The translations under genes were made by a program, and so were the position numbers. A DNA stretch of 64,000 nucleotides from Alphaproteobacteria bacterium (GTDB taxonomy: Bacteria; Pseudomonadota; Alphaproteobacteria; UBA9655), in NCBI GenBank assembly GCA_019752515.1, contig JAIEMB010000006.1, forward strand, positions 1 to 64,000, in the 5' to 3' direction. Shown piece by piece: positions 52,658-61,648 of the stretch. The notes under the pieces were generated by a model that worked only from the letters and a program-made list of their open reading frames with translations, searched no databases and was not told the origin of the DNA. Numbering within the stretch: position 1 is the stretch's first letter; each line of letters starts with the position of its first letter.

Positions 52658-53944
52658 ATGTTGTTTTCCAAAAGTTGGCTCATTTGGGGGTGTGCTGCTC
52701 TATTTTATTGCTATCAATTTATGCTACGTGTGTCTCCAGGTGTAATGGCGGAAGATCTTATGGTTTCCTTCCAAGTTGATGCCTGCGCCCTTGGAACCCT
52801 TACAGGTTTTTATTATTATACTTATGCTGCTCTTCAGATCCCTGTAGGAACGCTCATGGACCGTTTTAAACCACGCCGCCTTCTTACTTTTGCTGCCGTT
52901 TTGTGTAGTATTGGAGCGCTTGTATTTTCTTCCGCAGATTCTCTATATGTTGCTGCTTTTGGTCGCGCGATGATTGGGGCAGGTTCTGCCTTTGCCTTCC
53001 TAAGTTGTCTCAAACTTGGAACGCTCTGGTTCCCTTCACAGACATTGCCATTGGTTGTCGGTATGACCCTTCTCCTAGGAACAACGGGAGGAGTTTCAGC
53101 GGGCTACCCCATGGGTTGGCTTGTCGAATTTTCAGGCTGGCGCCATGCTATGTGGCTCGTTGCATTTGTAGGGTTTGCTCTTGCAACCCTTGGCTGGGCT
53201 ATTGTCCGTGACAAAGCTCCAGATCATTTAGAGGAAGCCATTCTTAAAAGCCATGGAGATCAAGAAAAACATCTTCCTTCAACAGGACTTTTAGTAAGCA
53301 TCATTGAGGTCATAAGTAAACCTCAAAGCTGGTTTATCGCGCTTTATGGCTTATTTATGTACGTCCCCCTTGCAGGGTTCGCAGACCAATGGGGTCCCCA
53401 TTTCTTTATATCTGTTTATAAATTCGATAAGGCCACCGCAGGGGCTATTAATTCGGCTATGCTCATTGGAATTGGAGCAGGTGCTCCTTTATTTCCCTTT
53501 GTATGTAAGTATTTCAACGCCTATAAGCCCGCTGTTTTTATTGCAGCGTTAGGAGCTTTAATCTGTTTATCTGCTGTATTCTACCTCCCTTCTCTTCCCT
53601 TTTGGCTTCTTTTTAGCCTATTGATGCTGGCAGGATTTTTCCTCGGAGGTCAATTTCTTGGTTTTTCGATGACGTGTGCTCTAAACCCTTTATCTGCAAG
53701 CGGCACGGCGGGTGGTTTTCATAATATGCTTTGCATGTTGAGTGGCGTCATTTTTCAGCCCTTCATTGGATGGTTACTCGATTTTAGCTGGAAGGGGGGA
53801 TATATAAATGGGATTCGCGCCTATACATCTTCCGATTATACTTTTGCCCTTAGTTCAGTTACGATTTGTCTTTTCTTAGCTTGTCTCATAATATTATTGA
53901 TTGAAGAAAAATACTCAAAACAAGGTGAAAAACATGAAACCTAA
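52658..53944 (+). CDS. MFS transporter, tandem copy B
   Basis: 428 residues from ATG 52658 (AAAGGA upstream), chosen over 52628. A close paralogue of copy A: IWGCAALFYCYQFMLRVSPGVM, VDACALGTLTGFYYY, GTLMDRFKPRRLL, GAGSAFAFLSCLKLGTLWFP, and the C-terminal NMLCMLSGVIFQPFIGWLLD. The genes share an order and end pattern, so they arose by tandem duplication and may have split substrates. Its end overlaps the PCuAC gene. Confidence 0.85.
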   Translation: MLFSKSWLIWGCAALFYCYQFMLRVSPGVMAEDLMVSFQVDACALGTLTGFYYYTYAALQIPVGTLMDRFKPRRLLTFAAVLCSIGALVFSSADSLYVAAFGRAMIGAGSAFAFLSCLKLGTLWFPSQTLPLVVGMTLLLGTTGGVSAGYPMGWLVEFSGWRHAMWLVAFVGFALATLGWAIVRDKAPDHLEEAILKSHGDQEKHLPSTGLLVSIIEVISKPQSWFIALYGLFMYVPLAGFADQWGPHFFISVYKFDKATAGAINSAMLIGIGAGAPLFPFVCKYFNAYKPAVFIAALGALICLSAVFYLPSLPFWLLFSLLMLAGFFLGGQFLGFSMTCALNPLSASGTAGGFHNMLCMLSGVIFQPFIGWLLDFSWKGGYINGIRAYTSSDYTFALSSVTICLFLACLIILLIEEKYSKQGEKHET

Positions 53945-54359
53945 GCTTCCAATGTTACTTACACTAGGCTCTCTTTTTGGCTTTCAGGCCTTTTCTGGAA
54001 TTGAAATTAAGGATCCATGGGTACGTGCTTCCGCAGGACCTAATTCTGCTCTCTACATGACAATAGTGAACACCTCCCCCCACCCTGTTAAATTGATTGG
54101 CTCTACTGTAAGTGAGTGTCATCATGCCGAACTCCACACGCATGTCCATGATGGAGAAATTATGAAAATGCAGGAAGTCGACTTCATTGAAATCCCTGGT
54201 AATGGGACTCAAGAATTAAAACCTGGTGGCCATCATGTCATGCTCATGAAACTTCATCACCCTCTCGAAGAAGAAAAGACCGTTCATGCAAAATTTATTT
54301 TTGAAAATGAGAAGCCCATTGAACTTAAAGTCCCTATATATACAGGAGCAGAACGCTGA
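53934..54359 (+). CDS. PCuAC-family periplasmic copper chaperone
   Basis: 141 residues from ATG 53934 with AAGGTG upstream, overlapping the MFS stop by 11 bp. Signal peptide MKPKLPMLLTLGSLFGFQAFSG. It carries the copper motif: HAELHTHVHDGEIMKMQEV, then KPGGHHVMLMKL, giving the conserved His and Met ligands. It binds Cu+ in the periplasm and hands it on, usually to cytochrome oxidase Cu centres. Coupling to the MFS gene is suggestive of shared regulation only. Confidence 0.88.
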   Translation: MKPKLPMLLTLGSLFGFQAFSGIEIKDPWVRASAGPNSALYMTIVNTSPHPVKLIGSTVSECHHAELHTHVHDGEIMKMQEVDFIEIPGNGTQELKPGGHHVMLMKLHHPLEEEKTVHAKFIFENEKPIELKVPIYTGAER

Positions 54360-54527
54360 TATTAGTTATAAAAATCTCTTAGTGTAGCCATGCAATCAGG
54401 CATGATAATTGTTTCTTTCATTGATACATCTAATCCTGCATAATATCTCATTGTGTGCCTCCCTTTTAGTTTCGCTATTTCTATCTCCTACCTCAGGGGG
54501 CTATTATAGTATGTAGCGAAGTATTTC

Positions 54528-55529
54528 TTATGATTGCTCTTCATCAGGATCGTCTCCATGTTCCTCATCAAAATTATCCTCACGAGGAGCTTCATAACTA
54601 AAATAAACCTTCCTCTCCTCATAAGGCTCAATAATCATCCTAAGAGAAGTAGAAACTCGAAAGGAAGGAGAAGGTTGGGTCAATTCGGCACAGTTAGATT
54701 GGTTTGGTATAAGGTTGGGCCTAGGTAGAATATTTTTAAAAGATAGAAGATAGTTGCTAAAGGAGTTAAAAGTGCTCTGAAGAGGAGCAGAAACATGCAA
54801 GGGAATAGGTTGAAAGGATGGGGGGGAGAATTTAAATCCACTCGCTAGAGAAACAGTAACACCTGGAGATTCCAAGTGAAAAAGCGTGAGGCTAGCTCCC
54901 ACAGAATGTTGTCTAGTACGTGGAAAATCTCTCGTTTCAAATATTTTTAAATTATTCGTATCGTCATCAACTCCGATAATATGTGTAAAAATATTTTCAG
55001 GATAGATGACTTCTAACGCAAAAGCTTTTTGCCGAAAATACTGCGTGTTCTCGAAGTTAAAAGCATTTTTTAAGGCAACAATGTTACCGTTTTTATATCC
55101 TTTCAGTTTAACAGCTCCACCTGAACCGACGGCAAAATCTTCTAGCTCTGTTTTTTTATCAGGTATAACACCAAAAAAATGACCTAATCCTGTAGGAACA
55201 ATGGCGTGTTGGACGACTTCATCAAGATTATCCCACGCGGTAGCAACGACAACAGCAATTCTTTCCTCTTGAAAATAGGCAAGAGCTTCTCGAATATTTC
55301 CCTTTAATGTATGAGAGGTTCTGTGCCCATCTTCTTCTGTTATGACGCCATGACAATCAAGAATGATGCCAATGTTATTAGCATCTACCTTGCTGGTACG
55401 AAGTGTCTTAACGTACTTTACAATTTCATCAATCTCTGTGATAAATATAGGACCTGCATGAAGTATAGAATAACTTACACAAATATAAAACAGAAGAAAT
55501 AAATTAACAAATATTTTATATAAATACAT
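54528..55529 (-). CDS. Exported HAD-like protein (DUF2608-type)
   Basis: 333 residues with an N-terminal hydrophobic signal (YKIFVNLFLLFYICVSYSILHAG). A HAD-like core: GIILDCHGVITEEDG (motif I with Asp-Cys-His in place of Asp-x-Asp), AVVVATAWDN (motif II) and HIIGVDDDTNNL (motif IV). This matches my memory of DUF2608 proteins of intracellular bacteria. The second motif-I Asp, normally the acid/base, is His, so phosphatase activity is doubtful. The last 100 residues are Pro/Ser-rich and end in an acidic tail (DEEHGDDPDEEQ). Confidence 0.65.
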   Translation of the reverse strand: MYLYKIFVNLFLLFYICVSYSILHAGPIFITEIDEIVKYVKTLRTSKVDANNIGIILDCHGVITEEDGHRTSHTLKGNIREALAYFQEERIAVVVATAWDNLDEVVQHAIVPTGLGHFFGVIPDKKTELEDFAVGSGGAVKLKGYKNGNIVALKNAFNFENTQYFRQKAFALEVIYPENIFTHIIGVDDDTNNLKIFETRDFPRTRQHSVGASLTLFHLESPGVTVSLASGFKFSPPSFQPIPLHVSAPLQSTFNSFSNYLLSFKNILPRPNLIPNQSNCAELTQPSPSFRVSTSLRMIIEPYEERKVYFSYEAPREDNFDEEHGDDPDEEQS

Positions 55530-55910
55530 TATGTAAATACCTCTTAAATTTAATGATCAAACAACAGTTGTTTATACGTTTATACTACATTGAAATCAAT
55601 CATTTTTACATCACTTAACCACACATTAATTGTCCAATCCTCAATATGCCTTCACCCGCAAAAAGAGCAAAGTATCTTAAATATCATTTTTTACTTGAAT
55701 TCAATTATAATGCCCCGTATCTTTAAGTTAAATAAGATTAATTCTCTAACAATGCTTGAGAGGAAATTGTAAGCTGCATCATTTTTTCTAGAAGTGTAAG
55801 AATAACTTTAGAGAAAGAATTGAATGATGAAAGTAGAAACAGAGATGTTATTCTTTGATTTAACGAATTTAAAAATAAACAATTATTGATAAGTTTAATA
55901 GGTATTGAAT
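55530..55910. other. AT-rich divergent promoter region
   Basis: About 380 bp between the minus-strand HAD gene and the plus-strand gene at 55911. It should hold promoters for both. One 60-codon open frame (55590) has no ribosome-binding site and I do not accept it. Confidence 0.4.
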
Positions 55911-57086
55911 ATGCTCTTTAAGAATTTTTTAGCCAAGATTTTGAATAAGACTCCAATTTTAGCTGCAGCCGGCTTTTTATTTGGAACTATTTTTACCAAC
56001 ACAACTTGGGCGATGGAGGAGACGATCAAAGATGCACATATCGCTATTCCCTTTAAGAGCCATATACAAACTTATGCTTCTTTCTTTAGTTATGATTTTA
56101 ATTATCTAGAAGAAGCAAGGCAGGTTGTTGCGCACGCTCATTTTTTACCAGAAGAAATTCGTTCGTTTTTTGAAAAAAGTGCTAAAACCTATGATCGAAA
56201 ACAATTCCTTAAATATTTTGAACTACAGGATAATACTCAATTCTTATTAAACCTGGATCCTGAAAACGCAAACATCCTCAGTGAGGAAAGACTCTCACTT
56301 TTAGATGCTGAAAGTAAATTAAAATTTCAAAAAATTTGTTTATCTGAAATAAAATCAATATATGAACCTTATTTAACAAATATAAAATATATCATAAAAA
56401 TAAATGGAAGAATAAACACAGAGCTTTTCGATTCTTTTCTATTTCACATATTGGGAGTAGGAAAAGCTTATTCAGGTTGGTTCTCGGAAGAAGAAGCTAA
56501 TCAGCGTTATTCCTACTCTGCATATAATATAACCCGTCTTTTGCAGGGTCTACATGAAGTTCAATTTTTAAAAAATTCTGATTTTGGGTCTCTCCTATCT
56601 TTAAAAAACTCCTATTCCCCTGCTGATCGATTAAAGTGCTTTAATGAAAAAGGTAAGGAAAGTATTTCGACTCTTGTCATTGCTGGTGGTCATGTAGGGC
56701 GAGTTGGAATTGAATCTATTACTCAATACAGAAATACGTTAACAATTGATCTTTCTCCTTTACAAGCTCCAGACATTATTTCTGATATTAACAATTCAGA
56801 TCTTTTGAATGGACTTGTTACATATTATCGAGGAGCTCTGGATTATATTTACGATACGAGTAATGTCTCTAACTTTACAATTTTTTGCCCAGAAACGATG
56901 GAGTGTTTGGCTCATTTATTGCGACCAGGAGGGCAGCTCATAAGTACCAATTCCTTAAATCAGCACAAGCCTATAGAAAGGACGACGGCAAATCATCTGA
57001 TGGAAAAATATAGTTTTAAGCCTATTTATCGAGAGGAAGATGTTGATTCGATTATTGCACTTGAAAAACAAGACGCTCCCTTTTAG
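55911..57086 (+). CDS. Exported protein with methyltransferase-like C-terminal domain
   Basis: 391 residues from ATG 55911 (AGG upstream). A hydrophobic N-terminal segment (PILAAAGFLFGTIFTNTTWAM) looks like a signal peptide, then about 200 helical residues. From about residue 245 the text reads like a Rossmann methyltransferase: ISTLVIAGGHVGRVGI (motif I), TLTIDLSPLQAPDIISDIN (acidic loop), FCPETMECLAHLLRPGGQLIS. A methyltransferase fold behind a signal peptide is unusual and would suit an exported effector. The Gly-rich loop is not a perfect match, so activity is uncertain. Confidence 0.55.
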   Translation: MLFKNFLAKILNKTPILAAAGFLFGTIFTNTTWAMEETIKDAHIAIPFKSHIQTYASFFSYDFNYLEEARQVVAHAHFLPEEIRSFFEKSAKTYDRKQFLKYFELQDNTQFLLNLDPENANILSEERLSLLDAESKLKFQKICLSEIKSIYEPYLTNIKYIIKINGRINTELFDSFLFHILGVGKAYSGWFSEEEANQRYSYSAYNITRLLQGLHEVQFLKNSDFGSLLSLKNSYSPADRLKCFNEKGKESISTLVIAGGHVGRVGIESITQYRNTLTIDLSPLQAPDIISDINNSDLLNGLVTYYRGALDYIYDTSNVSNFTIFCPETMECLAHLLRPGGQLISTNSLNQHKPIERTTANHLMEKYSFKPIYREEDVDSIIALEKQDAPF

Positions 57087-57343
57087 TTGATAGAACGTTA
57101 CCGCGTTTTTTACTCAATTTTGAGATAGGGCACACATCCTAGTCGTATATAATGAACAGAAGTTAAATGACGTATTAAACTCAATATTCAGTCCTGTTTT
57201 ACGGAATACCGGAAAGAACTCTTTTTTGTAAGCCTTTTCCCCATTGTCAGAAATTATAGAACATAAACATAATAAGTAAGGACAGAAGAGAGCAGAACAT
57301 GGTAAAGAAAGCTACACATGAATGAATAACGGAGATATGAGAA

Positions 57344-57643
57344 ATGTTTTTTAATTCTATAGTGAGAGCAGGTATTTTCAGCATTCTACTTTTAGGCGTT
57401 ACCAACAATGGGTGGGGGGGATACAGAGAAAACGACTTTTACATGGAGAGAATTCCTAGAAGAAACACAGCTCAGGTAGCTATACTATACTATGAGGAAA
57501 CAGAATACGAAAACTCATATAATCAAAGACCCATCTCGACCCTTAGGTGCGTAATTAATGCTATAAATTGGTTGGTGCCCCCGATAATTGTCCTTTGCTC
57601 GGCATATTTTGCATATCTTAAAGAAACTGAGGACAAGTCTTAG
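57344..57643 (+). CDS. Small membrane/exported protein of unknown function
   Basis: 99 residues with GGAG upstream of the ATG. Signal-like N-terminus (SIVRAGIFSILLLGVTNNGWG), an Arg/Glu/Tyr-rich middle and a C-terminal membrane helix (WLVPPIIVLCSAYFAYL). It ends 14 bp before dnaG, so the two may be co-transcribed by chance. No family recognised. Confidence 0.5.
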   Translation: MFFNSIVRAGIFSILLLGVTNNGWGGYRENDFYMERIPRRNTAQVAILYYEETEYENSYNQRPISTLRCVINAINWLVPPIIVLCSAYFAYLKETEDKS

Positions 57644-57657
57644 AAAAAGGGATTACT

Positions 57658-59406
57658 TTGCAGATTTCTCCAAAGTTTTTAGAAACACTTCGTTCCCGTT
57701 TATCTCTTTCGGAAATTATCGGTGAGAAGGTTAAGCTTACACGAAAGGGGAGAGAGTTTCTAGGTCTTTGTCCTTTTCATCATGAAAAGACCCCCTCATT
57801 TACGGTTAATGAAGAAAAGGAATTTTATCATTGTTTTGGCTGTGGCGCTCATGGGGACATTATACGTTTTTTAATGGAAGCTCACAACTATACATTCATG
57901 GAAGCTGTTAAAGAGCTTGCTATTCGTGCCGGTCTTTCCTTGCCACAAGATGGTCCTCAAAGTGAAACCAAGCCTCAAGAAGATTTAAATGCATTGCGAG
58001 AGGTTGTGAATGAGGCGAATCTCTGGTTTCAGAAAAATTTATTCTTAGCCAAGCATGGAGAAGCTCTGCGCTATACAGAACGTAGAGGACTTACTCGTGA
58101 GACTTTAAAAAGGCTAGGTCTTGGTTATGCTCCTGAGGGCCATCACAATCTTGAAACTTACTTGAAAAATAAAGGTTTTTCTAATGAGATTCTGTTAAAA
58201 GCTGGGCTTCTGGTACAGGGAGAATCAACATCCACACCCTACGACCGCTTTAGACGCCGACTCATATTTCCCATCCTAGACTCCAGAGGGAAAGTTGTTG
58301 CTTTCGGCGGACGTCTTTTAGAGAAAGGCGAACCCAAATACCTTAATTCGCCTGAAACTCCTCTTTTTTCCAAAGGAAAGTTACTCTACGGATTCTATTA
58401 TGCCAAAGAGAAAGCCTCAACGGACCCCCTTATTGTTGTGGAGGGTTACATGGACGTTATTTCTCTTTATCAAGCCGGTTTTAAGGGAGCTGTAGCCCCA
58501 CTTGGAACTGCCCTTACAGAAGACCAAATATTACTCGCTTGGAGGCTTGATCCTGAACCTATTTTATGCTTTGACGGGGATACGGCAGGACTTAAAGCTG
58601 CTGCAAGGGCTGCTGAACGGGTTCTTCCTCTATTAAAACCAGGCTATTCATTACGCTTTGTTTTTCTCCCTCAAGGAGAAGACCCAGATAGCTTAAGCCA
58701 AAAAGGAACTCTTTTTAAAACTCTTATCCAACAATCTCATCCTCTCTTAAATACTCTCTGGATGTTCTTAACAAATGGACGAACATTCAAAACACCAGAA
58801 CACAAAGCTGCTCTCCAAAAACAATGCAGTCTTTGGTGTCAAGCTATTCAAAATTCAGATGTCAGGAAAAATTATCAGTATGCTTTTAAAGATTTTTTTT
58901 ATCGTGATATCGTAGTAAAGAAAGATGTTAAGCAACCGATTTCTTCATTAAAAAAGGGAAATGTAAATTTTTTATCAATTCATGAACGTCTTCTTCTTGC
59001 AATTTTAGTAAATCATCCCAAATTATTAGATGAGACAAGTGATGATTTTGCTTTTTTAGAATTTAAAGATGCACGCCTTCATGAGTTGAAGGATACTATT
59101 CTGTATTATTATGCAGAACAGAACCTTGAAGAGGTAAGCTTGAAGGATTTTCTCCTTCGCCAAGGGTATGAAAAGGAATTAGATACTATTCTATCCCCTC
59201 AGGTTCTTATTCATGGGGCTTTTGCAAAATCCTCTGCATCCCTCGAAGAAGCACGCTTGGGGTGGAGAGAGGTTTTTCGTCATCACCAGCATGATTTAGA
59301 TAAAAAGGATCTCCAAGCCGCTCAGGATATTTTGGCTGAAGAAATGTCGGAAACGGCTTGGAAGCGATTCAAAATGCTGAAAATTAGTATTCTGTCTCAG
59401 GATTAG
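57658..59406 (+). CDS. dnaG: DNA primase
   Basis: 582 residues, full length. It starts at TTG 57658 with AAGGG upstream; this gives the family N-terminus (ISPKFLETLRSRLSLSEIIG). CHC2 zinc-binding domain (CPFHHEKTPSF, HCFGCGAHGD), core (FGGRLLEKGEPKYLNSPETPLFSKG), TOPRIM (VVEGYMDVISLYQAG, CFDGDTAGLKAA) and a helical DnaB-binding C-terminus. It makes RNA primers at the replication fork. The rpoD gene follows after 58 bp, as in the classic macromolecular-synthesis operon. Confidence 0.95.
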   Translation: MQISPKFLETLRSRLSLSEIIGEKVKLTRKGREFLGLCPFHHEKTPSFTVNEEKEFYHCFGCGAHGDIIRFLMEAHNYTFMEAVKELAIRAGLSLPQDGPQSETKPQEDLNALREVVNEANLWFQKNLFLAKHGEALRYTERRGLTRETLKRLGLGYAPEGHHNLETYLKNKGFSNEILLKAGLLVQGESTSTPYDRFRRRLIFPILDSRGKVVAFGGRLLEKGEPKYLNSPETPLFSKGKLLYGFYYAKEKASTDPLIVVEGYMDVISLYQAGFKGAVAPLGTALTEDQILLAWRLDPEPILCFDGDTAGLKAAARAAERVLPLLKPGYSLRFVFLPQGEDPDSLSQKGTLFKTLIQQSHPLLNTLWMFLTNGRTFKTPEHKAALQKQCSLWCQAIQNSDVRKNYQYAFKDFFYRDIVVKKDVKQPISSLKKGNVNFLSIHERLLLAILVNHPKLLDETSDDFAFLEFKDARLHELKDTILYYYAEQNLEEVSLKDFLLRQGYEKELDTILSPQVLIHGAFAKSSASLEEARLGWREVFRHHQHDLDKKDLQAAQDILAEEMSETAWKRFKMLKISILSQD

Positions 59407-59464
59407 GTTGTATTTTCAATGCTAAATATGGTTTAGTGTTCAATAAATTAACGAGGTAGATTTC

Positions 59465-61405
59465 ATGACCACAAGAGCAACGTCAATTGCTGAAATGTCT
59501 GATCTTGACGAGAAGGATATCAAAGAAACTTTGGGAGAGAAAGCAATTAAAGGCCTCCTCGCCCAAGGAAAGCAACGCGGCTACATTACCTATGAAGAAC
59601 TCAATGAAGTTTTGCCTGAAGACAAGCTAAACTCTGAACAAATCGAAGACATTATGTCTATGATCTCAGACATGGGTATCAATGTCGTCGAAGACGAGGA
59701 AGCCGAGCAAGGCGAAAAACCCCAACGCGTACGCGCTGATGAAGAGGAAGAAACCGAGGCAGCCGAAGAAAGTGAAGCAGGGCGCACCGATGACCCCGTT
59801 CGCCTGTATTTAAGGGAAATGGGAAGTGTAGAACTTCTCTCTCGAGAAGGTGAAATTGAAATCGCCAAACGTATCGAGTCCGGGCGAGAAATGATGATTG
59901 GGGCTATTTGTGAAAGTCCTCTTACCATTCGAGCCATTGTGGCCTGGCGCGATGCTCTTAATCAAGATCAAATGCTCTTAAGGGATATCATTGATATCGA
60001 ATCTACTTATAGCCGGGGTCCTTCCGATGAAGAGGCTGTTGCCGAAGATTTTGAAGATGAAAGCCTTTTAGTTGCAGCTCCCCTTGTTGAAGAACCTTTA
60101 GATGAAGAAGCTGGGTTTTCTGATGACGACGCAGCTGGTCTTTCTATTTCTGCCATGGAGGATTCTTTACGTCCCCAAGTTGTTGAGACATTTGATCAAA
60201 TTGCTAAAACCTATGCTCAGCTTCGCAAACTTCAAGAACAACGTTTAAAAGGTCTTCATGAAGGGAAAGTACCTTCTTCTTCCGTCGAAAAGAAATATGA
60301 GGAGCAACGTCAAAAGCTTATCGATCTCATGGAAGGAATCCATCTCAATGCACCTCGTATTGAGCAGCTGGTTGAACAACTTTATGCCCTCAATCGTAAG
60401 CTTGTAGGTCTAGAAGGTCGCCTTTTACGGCTTGCTGAAAGCAACGGAGTCAAACGCGAAAAATTCCTTGAACAGTACTATGGTGATGAGCTAGATCCGG
60501 AGTGGTTTGAAAAAATTGCTTCTCAATCAGACAAAAACTGGAAGAAATTTGTAGAAAAGAACAAAGAAGAAGCTCAAGAAATTCGTCAGAATATTGCTGA
60601 AGTGGCAACCGAATCTGGACTTCCTATCTCTGAGTTTCGACGTATCGTAGGAACGGTACAAAAAGGAGAGCGTGATTCCTCACGAGCAAAAAAAGAGATG
60701 ATTGAAGCCAATCTGCGCCTTGTCATCTCTATTGCTAAAAAATACACAAACCGTGGTCTCCAATTCTTGGATCTCATTCAAGAAGGTAATATTGGTTTGA
60801 TGAAAGCTGTTGATAAGTTTGAATACCGACGTGGTTATAAGTTTTCAACCTACGCTACGTGGTGGATTCGCCAAGCTATTACTCGCTCTATTGCTGATCA
60901 AGCGCGCACCATCCGTATTCCTGTGCATATGATTGAAACCATTAACAAATTAGTAAGAACATCGCGTCAAATGCTTCATGAGATTGGCCGTGAGCCCACT
61001 CCTGAAGAGCTCGCTGAAAAATTAAAAATGCCGCTTGATAAAGTGCGCAAAGTCATGAAAATTGCAAAAGAACCTATCAGTCTTGAAACACCGATAGGAG
61101 ATGAAGAAGATGGACATTTAGGTGACTTTATCGAGGATAAGAACGCAGTCGTGCCCGTTGATGCAGCCGTTCTCTCAAATTTACGAGAAACAACAACACG
61201 TGTTTTGGCAAGTCTTACACCTCGTGAAGAGCGTGTTCTTCGCATGCGGTTTGGTATTGGCATGAACACAGATCATACCTTAGAAGAAGTTGGTCAACAG
61301 TTTGCCGTCACACGTGAACGTATTCGTCAAATTGAGGCGAAAGCTCTACGCAAACTTAAGCATCCTAGCCGGTCACGAAAACTGCGGAGCTTCTTAGATA
61401 CATAA
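59465..61405 (+). CDS. rpoD: RNA polymerase primary sigma factor (sigma-70)
   Basis: 646 residues. Region 1.1 lies near residue 25-80 ([23 protein letters not shown]), followed by an acidic stretch, [21 protein letters not shown] (region 1.2), a non-conserved Glu-rich insert, region 2 ([46 protein letters not shown]), region 3 and region 4 ([33 protein letters not shown]). It directs RNA polymerase to housekeeping promoters. GAGGT precedes the ATG. The length is usual for alphaproteobacteria. Confidence 0.96.
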   Translation: MTTRATSIAEMSDLDEKDIKETLGEKAIKGLLAQGKQRGYITYEELNEVLPEDKLNSEQIEDIMSMISDMGINVVEDEEAEQGEKPQRVRADEEEETEAAEESEAGRTDDPVRLYLREMGSVELLSREGEIEIAKRIESGREMMIGAICESPLTIRAIVAWRDALNQDQMLLRDIIDIESTYSRGPSDEEAVAEDFEDESLLVAAPLVEEPLDEEAGFSDDDAAGLSISAMEDSLRPQVVETFDQIAKTYAQLRKLQEQRLKGLHEGKVPSSSVEKKYEEQRQKLIDLMEGIHLNAPRIEQLVEQLYALNRKLVGLEGRLLRLAESNGVKREKFLEQYYGDELDPEWFEKIASQSDKNWKKFVEKNKEEAQEIRQNIAEVATESGLPISEFRRIVGTVQKGERDSSRAKKEMIEANLRLVISIAKKYTNRGLQFLDLIQEGNIGLMKAVDKFEYRRGYKFSTYATWWIRQAITRSIADQARTIRIPVHMIETINKLVRTSRQMLHEIGREPTPEELAEKLKMPLDKVRKVMKIAKEPISLETPIGDEEDGHLGDFIEDKNAVVPVDAAVLSNLRETTTRVLASLTPREERVLRMRFGIGMNTDHTLEEVGQQFAVTRERIRQIEAKALRKLKHPSRSRKLRSFLDT

Positions 61406-61510
61406 GAGAAAAGAACCCTAAGGGCTCTATTTCATTAAACTCAAGACACCTCTTGAGATTCTTATCATTTCAGCATAGAAATCATAAGAGAAAAAATAAC
61501 GGAGAGAAAT

Positions 61511-61648
61511 ATGACATTAGTCCGCGCCTTATGGGGAATGATGGCTTTTTTATTGTTGGCAGGGTTGATTGGCTTGTCTATGTGGGGTATCCCTGCGCCT
61601 TCGATACAGATAGAAAAAGTTATTCCGAATGAAAAACTACCTCAGTAA
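61511..61648 (+). CDS. Small inner-membrane protein, 45 aa
   Basis: A single membrane helix (ALWGMMAFLLLAGLIGLSMW) and a Pro-containing tail (PAPSIQIEKVIPNEKLPQ). GGAGAGAAAT leads into the ATG. Its last 20 bp overlap the start of the next gene (ATG 61629), so the pair is probably translationally coupled. I think similar tails occur in other alphaproteobacteria but cannot check. Function unknown. Confidence 0.65.
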   Translation: MTLVRALWGMMAFLLLAGLIGLSMWGIPAPSIQIEKVIPNEKLPQ

